Position numbers and translations under genes: made by a program. From Lachnospiraceae bacterium UBA7188 (lineage in GTDB: Bacteria; Bacillota; Clostridia; Lachnospirales; Lachnospiraceae): DNA of 8,868 bases. Below are positions 6,080-8,868 of this stretch, piece after piece (position 1 is the first letter of the stretch; each line of letters opens with the position of its first letter). A model generated the notes under the pieces. It did no database searches. It was not told where the DNA came from and worked only from the letters and a program-made list of their open reading frames with translations. The stretch spans positions 1 through 8,868 of the forward strand of contig DKVC01000088.1 of NCBI GenBank assembly GCA_002490995.1, in the 5' to 3' direction.

Positions 6080-7690
6080 ATGGCAGTTAAATATGTATTT
6101 GTCACCGGCGGCGTAGTCTCCGGCCTGGGAAAGGGCATCACCGCCGCATCCCTTGGCCGTCTGCTGAAAGCCCGCGGCTACAAGGTTACCATGCAGAAAT
6201 TTGATCCTTACATCAATATCGACCCGGGCACCATGAACCCCATCCAGCACGGGGAGGTATTTGTCACCGACGACGGAGCCGAAACCGACCTTGATCTGGG
6301 GCATTACGAGCGTTTTATCGACGAAAGCCTGGGGAAGAATTCCAACGTAACCACCGGCAAGGTATACTGGGCCGTACTCCAGAAGGAGCGCCGGGGAGAT
6401 TACGGCGGAGGCACAGTGCAGGTCATCCCCCATATCACTAACGAAATCAAGAGCCGTTTTTATCGGAATTTTACAGACCCGGATACCCGTATCGCCATCA
6501 TCGAGGTAGGCGGCACTGTCGGCGACATCGAAAGTCAGCCCTTTCTGGAATCCATCCGCCAGTTTCAGCAGGATGTAGGGCGTGAAAACGCCATTCTTAT
6601 CCATGTCACACTGATTCCCTATCTGAATGCTTCCCAGGAATTGAAAACAAAACCCACCCAGGCCAGCGTAAAAGACCTGCAGGGAATGGGAATCCAGCCG
6701 GATATTATCGTATGCAGAAGCGAGCATCCCCTGGACGAGGGTCTGAAAGACAAAATTGCCCTGTTCTGTAACGTCCCCAGCAAACGGGTGCTGCAGAATC
6801 TGGATGTGGAATATCTCTACGAAGCGCCTCTCGCCATGGAAAAAGAACACCTGGCCCAGGTAACCTGCGAATGCCTGCACCTGGACTGCCCGGAACCGGA
6901 TCTGTCTGACTGGGAAAAAATGGTGGAGGATTTAAAGCATCCCACCGATGAAGTCACTGTGGCTCTGGTAGGAAAATATGTCTCCCTCCACGATGCCTAC
7001 ATCAGTGTAGTAGAAGCTTTGAAGCACGGCGGCATTTCCAACCATGCCACGGTACACATTAAATGGATTGATTCCGAAACCGTCACTGCGGAAAACGTGG
7101 ACGAACTGCTTTCGGACGTAAACGGCATCCTGATTCCCGGCGGCTTCGGCTCCCGGGGCATTGAGGGCAAGATTACGGCAATCCGGTATGCCCGCACTCA
7201 TAACAGGCCCATGCTTGGCCTCTGTCTCGGCATGCAGCTTACCATCGTGGAGTATGCCCGCAATGTGCTGGGCTACCGGGATGCCCACAGCATTGAGCTG
7301 GACCCCAATACCACCCATCCGGTCATCGCCCTGATGCCGGACCAGAACGGTGTGGAAGACATCGGCGGCACCCTGCGGCTGGGAGCTTATCCCTGTGTGC
7401 TGGACAAGGCTTCCAGGGCCTATGAGCTGTACGGTGAGGAAACCATCTACGAAAGGCACCGCCACCGCTACGAGGTCAATAATGATTACCGTGCGGCCCT
7501 GATTGAAAACGGACTGTGCCTCTCCGGCACCTCCCCCGACGGACGCATTGTGGAGATGTGCGAGCTCACGGAGCATCCCTTCTATGTGGCCACCCAGGGG
7601 CACCCGGAGCTGAAATCCCGCCCCAACAGGCCACACCCGCTGTTCAGGGGATTTGTGGCGGCGGCGCTTGCGGATAAACATAACGTATAG
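6080..7690 (+). CDS. pyrG: CTP synthase (glutamine-hydrolysing), 536 aa
   Basis: Converts UTP to CTP using ATP and ammonia released from glutamine, the last step of de novo pyrimidine nucleotide synthesis, in the cytoplasm. The N-terminal synthase domain (about 1-265) has the ATP loop GGVVSGLGKG at 10-19, the ETDLDLGHYERF block at 68-79 (Mg-binding aspartates) and EVGGTVGDIES from Glu142. The glutaminase domain (from about 290, VTVALVGKYV) has the oxyanion-strand motif IPGGFG at 352-357, nucleophile Cys382 in GLCLGMQL, and the His508/Glu510 pair in GHPEL. Length fits the family (about 535-545), with no missing catalytic residue. The ATG follows AGGAGG at 6066-6071. It lies downstream of the DUF1846 gene on the same strand and ends before a strong terminator; a convergent regulator gene lies beyond. 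Confidence 0.99.
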   Translation: MAVKYVFVTGGVVSGLGKGITAASLGRLLKARGYKVTMQKFDPYINIDPGTMNPIQHGEVFVTDDGAETDLDLGHYERFIDESLGKNSNVTTGKVYWAVLQKERRGDYGGGTVQVIPHITNEIKSRFYRNFTDPDTRIAIIEVGGTVGDIESQPFLESIRQFQQDVGRENAILIHVTLIPYLNASQELKTKPTQASVKDLQGMGIQPDIIVCRSEHPLDEGLKDKIALFCNVPSKRVLQNLDVEYLYEAPLAMEKEHLAQVTCECLHLDCPEPDLSDWEKMVEDLKHPTDEVTVALVGKYVSLHDAYISVVEALKHGGISNHATVHIKWIDSETVTAENVDELLSDVNGILIPGGFGSRGIEGKITAIRYARTHNRPMLGLCLGMQLTIVEYARNVLGYRDAHSIELDPNTTHPVIALMPDQNGVEDIGGTLRLGAYPCVLDKASRAYELYGEETIYERHRHRYEVNNDYRAALIENGLCLSGTSPDGRIVEMCELTEHPFYVATQGHPELKSRPNRPHPLFRGFVAAALADKHNV

Positions 7691-7734
7691 TCTCAGCACG
7701 GAATCACTGACTGCATTCCTGCGGGCATAAAAGA

Positions 7735-7783
7735 GCTGCCACATTAAGATCCATAAAATTTCTTAATGCGGCAGCCTTTTTTT
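7735..7783 (+). terminator. Intrinsic terminator after pyrG
   Basis: The arm GCTGCCACATTAAGA (7735-7749) pairs with TCTTAATGCGGCAGC (7761-7775). That is 14 pairs with a single A/C mismatch and an 11-nt loop, followed by CTTTTTTT (7776-7783). It begins 44 bp after the pyrG stop. The arm is preceded by AAAAGA, so on the minus strand the hairpin is followed by a short T run, and it may weakly terminate the convergent regulator operon too. Confidence 0.95.
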
Positions 7784-7818
7784 GCCACGAAAGCTTGTGC
7801 AGCACAATTGCCGTTCCA

Positions 7819-8391
7819 TCACACAGCCGAATTGCCCGCGCCGTTTTCCCTCCAATAGCCCCGCTCATCCCGGTTCATCAATTTTTCGGAAATCATATCA
7901 CGGCGTATGGTACAAAAATCATCATTGTAATCCGCAATGATAATATTCACCTCCCGCTCCGAATAAATTCTGCCCGGCTCGAAGGCTTTGATAATTTCCT
8001 CCAGCACAATCCTTTCCTTTTTTCGCTGGGCAGGAATGGATTTCAATTTCCCGTATTCGAAAAAGGCGTCCAGCACCTTCTGCCGGTACTCCTGCTCCCG
8101 CCTGGCCTGAATCTCGGCTTCGTCCGACTGTTCCGCCAGAATGGAAAGAATTGACACTTTAAATGTATCCCGGCAGAGGGAATACATGGTGTAGTACTGT
8201 GTCCTGTACGAGGTGACGGCTCCCACCTCAGACAGCTTTTTCAGATGAAAGGAAATCGTGGCCGGCGTCAGGCTCAGGCGCTCTGCCAGCCGCTCTACAT
8301 ACATATCCTCCAGCGCCAGTGATTTCAGTATCTGCAGCCTGGATTTATCGGCCAGGCATTTGAAAAGTTTGATTGCGTTTTCCTCACTCAT
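7819..8391 (-). CDS. ArsR-type winged-helix regulator with C-terminal DUF2087 domain, 190 aa
   Basis: A DNA-binding transcription regulator. Residues about 5-75 form an ArsR/SmtB winged helix-turn-helix: LFKCLADKSRLQILKSL, then the recognition helix region LTPATISFHLKKLSEVGAV (41-59) and a wing at TSYRTQYYTMYSL. Residues about 80-130 look helical and charged. Residues about 130-182 (IIKAFEPGRIYSEREVNIII ... YNDDFCTIRRDMISEKLM ... RGYWR) match DUF2087. The classical metal motif ELCVCDL is absent: the equivalent helix reads DMYVERLAERL, and the cysteines (12, 73, 160) are scattered, so metal sensing is not supported. The frame is open for 30 more codons upstream, but the ATG at 8391 is preferred because GGAGG (8399-8403) is 7 nt upstream and it starts at the family's natural MSEENAIKLF. 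It is coupled to the 119-residue gene upstream. Effector unknown; autoregulation of the pair is likely but inferred. Confidence 0.9.
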   Translation of the reverse strand: MSEENAIKLFKCLADKSRLQILKSLALEDMYVERLAERLSLTPATISFHLKKLSEVGAVTSYRTQYYTMYSLCRDTFKVSILSILAEQSDEAEIQARREQEYRQKVLDAFFEYGKLKSIPAQRKKERIVLEEIIKAFEPGRIYSEREVNIIIADYNDDFCTIRRDMISEKLMNRDERGYWRENGAGNSAV

Positions 8392-8395
8392 GTGT

Positions 8396-8403
8396 TTACC
8401 TCC
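8396..8403 (-). promoter_or_regulatory. Stop codon embedded in the regulator's ribosome binding site
   Basis: Minus strand reads GGAGGTAAACACATG. The TAA (8396-8398) ending the 119-residue gene directly abuts the GGAGG (8399-8403) that serves the ArsR-type gene, whose ATG lies 4 nt beyond the stop. This geometry indicates translational coupling and decides the regulator's start at 8391. Confidence 0.85.
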
Positions 8404-8755
8404 ATATTCTTTCGAAAGCGCTTCTGATTTCATCCATGGCTTCCAGCTTAACCTGTTCCTGCAGAATCCGCCTTTCATCATTATGTTCTGTCGCTTTTGC
8501 CAGAGATTCCTTCCAGGTTTCCGTAAATATTGTTAATCTGGAATCAACAAACTGAATTTGTTCGTCCTCATTTCCAGATATTCGTTCGGAAGCCTGAACC
8601 ATTGTCTTGATTATCTGAAATATATTTCCCCTGATTTTCTCGAAATCTGCCTCGTCTCTTCGGTCGTCTTCATTCAATCGGACAATATCAGCCTGTACTG
8701 CAGAAGTTCTTTCGTCAAGGTAACCAATAAAGCTCTCCTTTTTCTCAATGTTCAT
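8396..8755 (-). CDS. Small acidic helical protein of unknown function, 119 aa
   Basis: I do not assign a function. The protein is highly charged, lacks cysteine, signal peptide and membrane segments, and looks almost entirely alpha-helical. Notable stretches are FIGYLDERTSAVQADIVRLN, DDRRDEADFEKIRGNIFQII, and a C-terminal helix VKLEAMDEIRSAFERIW. Proteins of similar size and pattern (an N-terminal LDERT..V..D, a central DE..FEKIR.N, a Trp in the middle and KL.A..EIR near the end) occur, as far as I recall, in related Clostridia, so it is probably a real conserved family. The ATG at 8755 has a near-perfect AAGGAGGG (8763-8770) 7 nt upstream and lies behind a strong promoter. Being first in an operon with the ArsR-DUF2087 regulator suggests it is that regulator's partner, target or modulator; this is inference. 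Confidence 0.85.
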   Translation of the reverse strand: MNIEKKESFIGYLDERTSAVQADIVRLNEDDRRDEADFEKIRGNIFQIIKTMVQASERISGNEDEQIQFVDSRLTIFTETWKESLAKATEHNDERRILQEQVKLEAMDEIRSAFERIWR

Positions 8756-8798
8756 ATCCGTGCCCTCCTTTAATATTTAAATGAATTTCTCATAATTA

Positions 8799-8826
8799 GT
8801 TATACATATATAATTTATTATGTCAA
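8799..8826 (-). promoter_or_regulatory. Promoter of the 119-aa/ArsR-DUF2087 operon
   Basis: Minus strand: perfect TTGACA (8821-8826), a 16-nt spacer, and TATAAC (8799-8804, 5 of 6). It lies in a very AT-rich stretch (about 8771-8868). A short dyad, TTATA (8800-8804) with TATAA (8809-8813), overlaps the -10 region and could be an operator, but in such AT-rich DNA it may be chance. Confidence 0.75.
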
Positions 8827-8868
8827 TATTTATTTTTATATTTATCTAATTGTATTTATAATTTTAAT

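Noticed and set aside
6932..7744. 270-codon minus-strand frame opposite pyrG
   Set aside because: It is antisense to an unambiguous, fully conserved pyrG coding region and runs into the pyrG terminator.
8392..8481. 30-codon N-terminal extension of the ArsR-type regulator
   Set aside because: The extension overlaps the end of the 119-aa gene and lacks a ribosome binding site, whereas the ATG at 8391 has GGAGG at ideal spacing and matches the family start.

Overview
This window looks like chromosomal DNA from a GC-rich Firmicute of the class Clostridia, most likely a Lachnospiraceae-type gut bacterium. The support is the strong AGGAGG-type ribosome binding sites on nearly every gene, an FtsH with a Gly/Asn-rich N-terminal tail, a family-1 solute-binding lipoprotein with a propeller-like N-terminal half, and a DUF1846 protein next to CTP synthase. 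The assignment is inferred from protein character only; no rRNA or tRNA is present.

Left part, minus strand (1-3957). Reading in the direction of transcription, a 758-residue solute-binding lipoprotein (3957 to 1681) comes first. About 20 bp downstream is the ribosome binding site of a short, broken second lipoprotein (1648 to 1200). It keeps a signal peptide and the C-terminal tail of the same binding-protein family, but in two different frames. Then comes ftsH (1050 to the left edge, 3' end missing), with its own good sigma-A-type promoter. No ABC permease or ATPase gene is in the window, so the binding lipoprotein appears orphaned here.

Centre (3958-4437) is a divergent intergenic region. 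It has a promoter facing left for the lipoprotein, one facing right for the DUF1846 gene, a 13-bp direct duplication, and four degenerate units of a 28-bp tandem repeat rich in small dyads. This is the least explained non-coding structure in the window.

Right-centre, plus strand (4438-7690): a full-length DUF1846 (UPF0371) protein with a P-loop-like GPGSGK motif, then pyrG, a complete CTP synthase with all visible catalytic residues. A strong intrinsic terminator follows pyrG. There is no clear promoter or attenuator between the two, so they may share a transcript.

Right end, minus strand (8826-7819): a two-gene operon. A perfect TTGACA -35 promoter in very AT-rich DNA precedes a 119-residue acidic helical protein of unknown function. 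Its stop codon lies inside the ribosome binding site of a 190-residue ArsR-type winged-helix regulator with a C-terminal DUF2087 domain. The pair converges on pyrG at the terminator. I see no CRISPR, transposase, phage gene or defence cassette. The best candidates for something undescribed are the repeat-bearing leader, the 119-aa/ArsR-DUF2087 pair, and the decayed lipoprotein.
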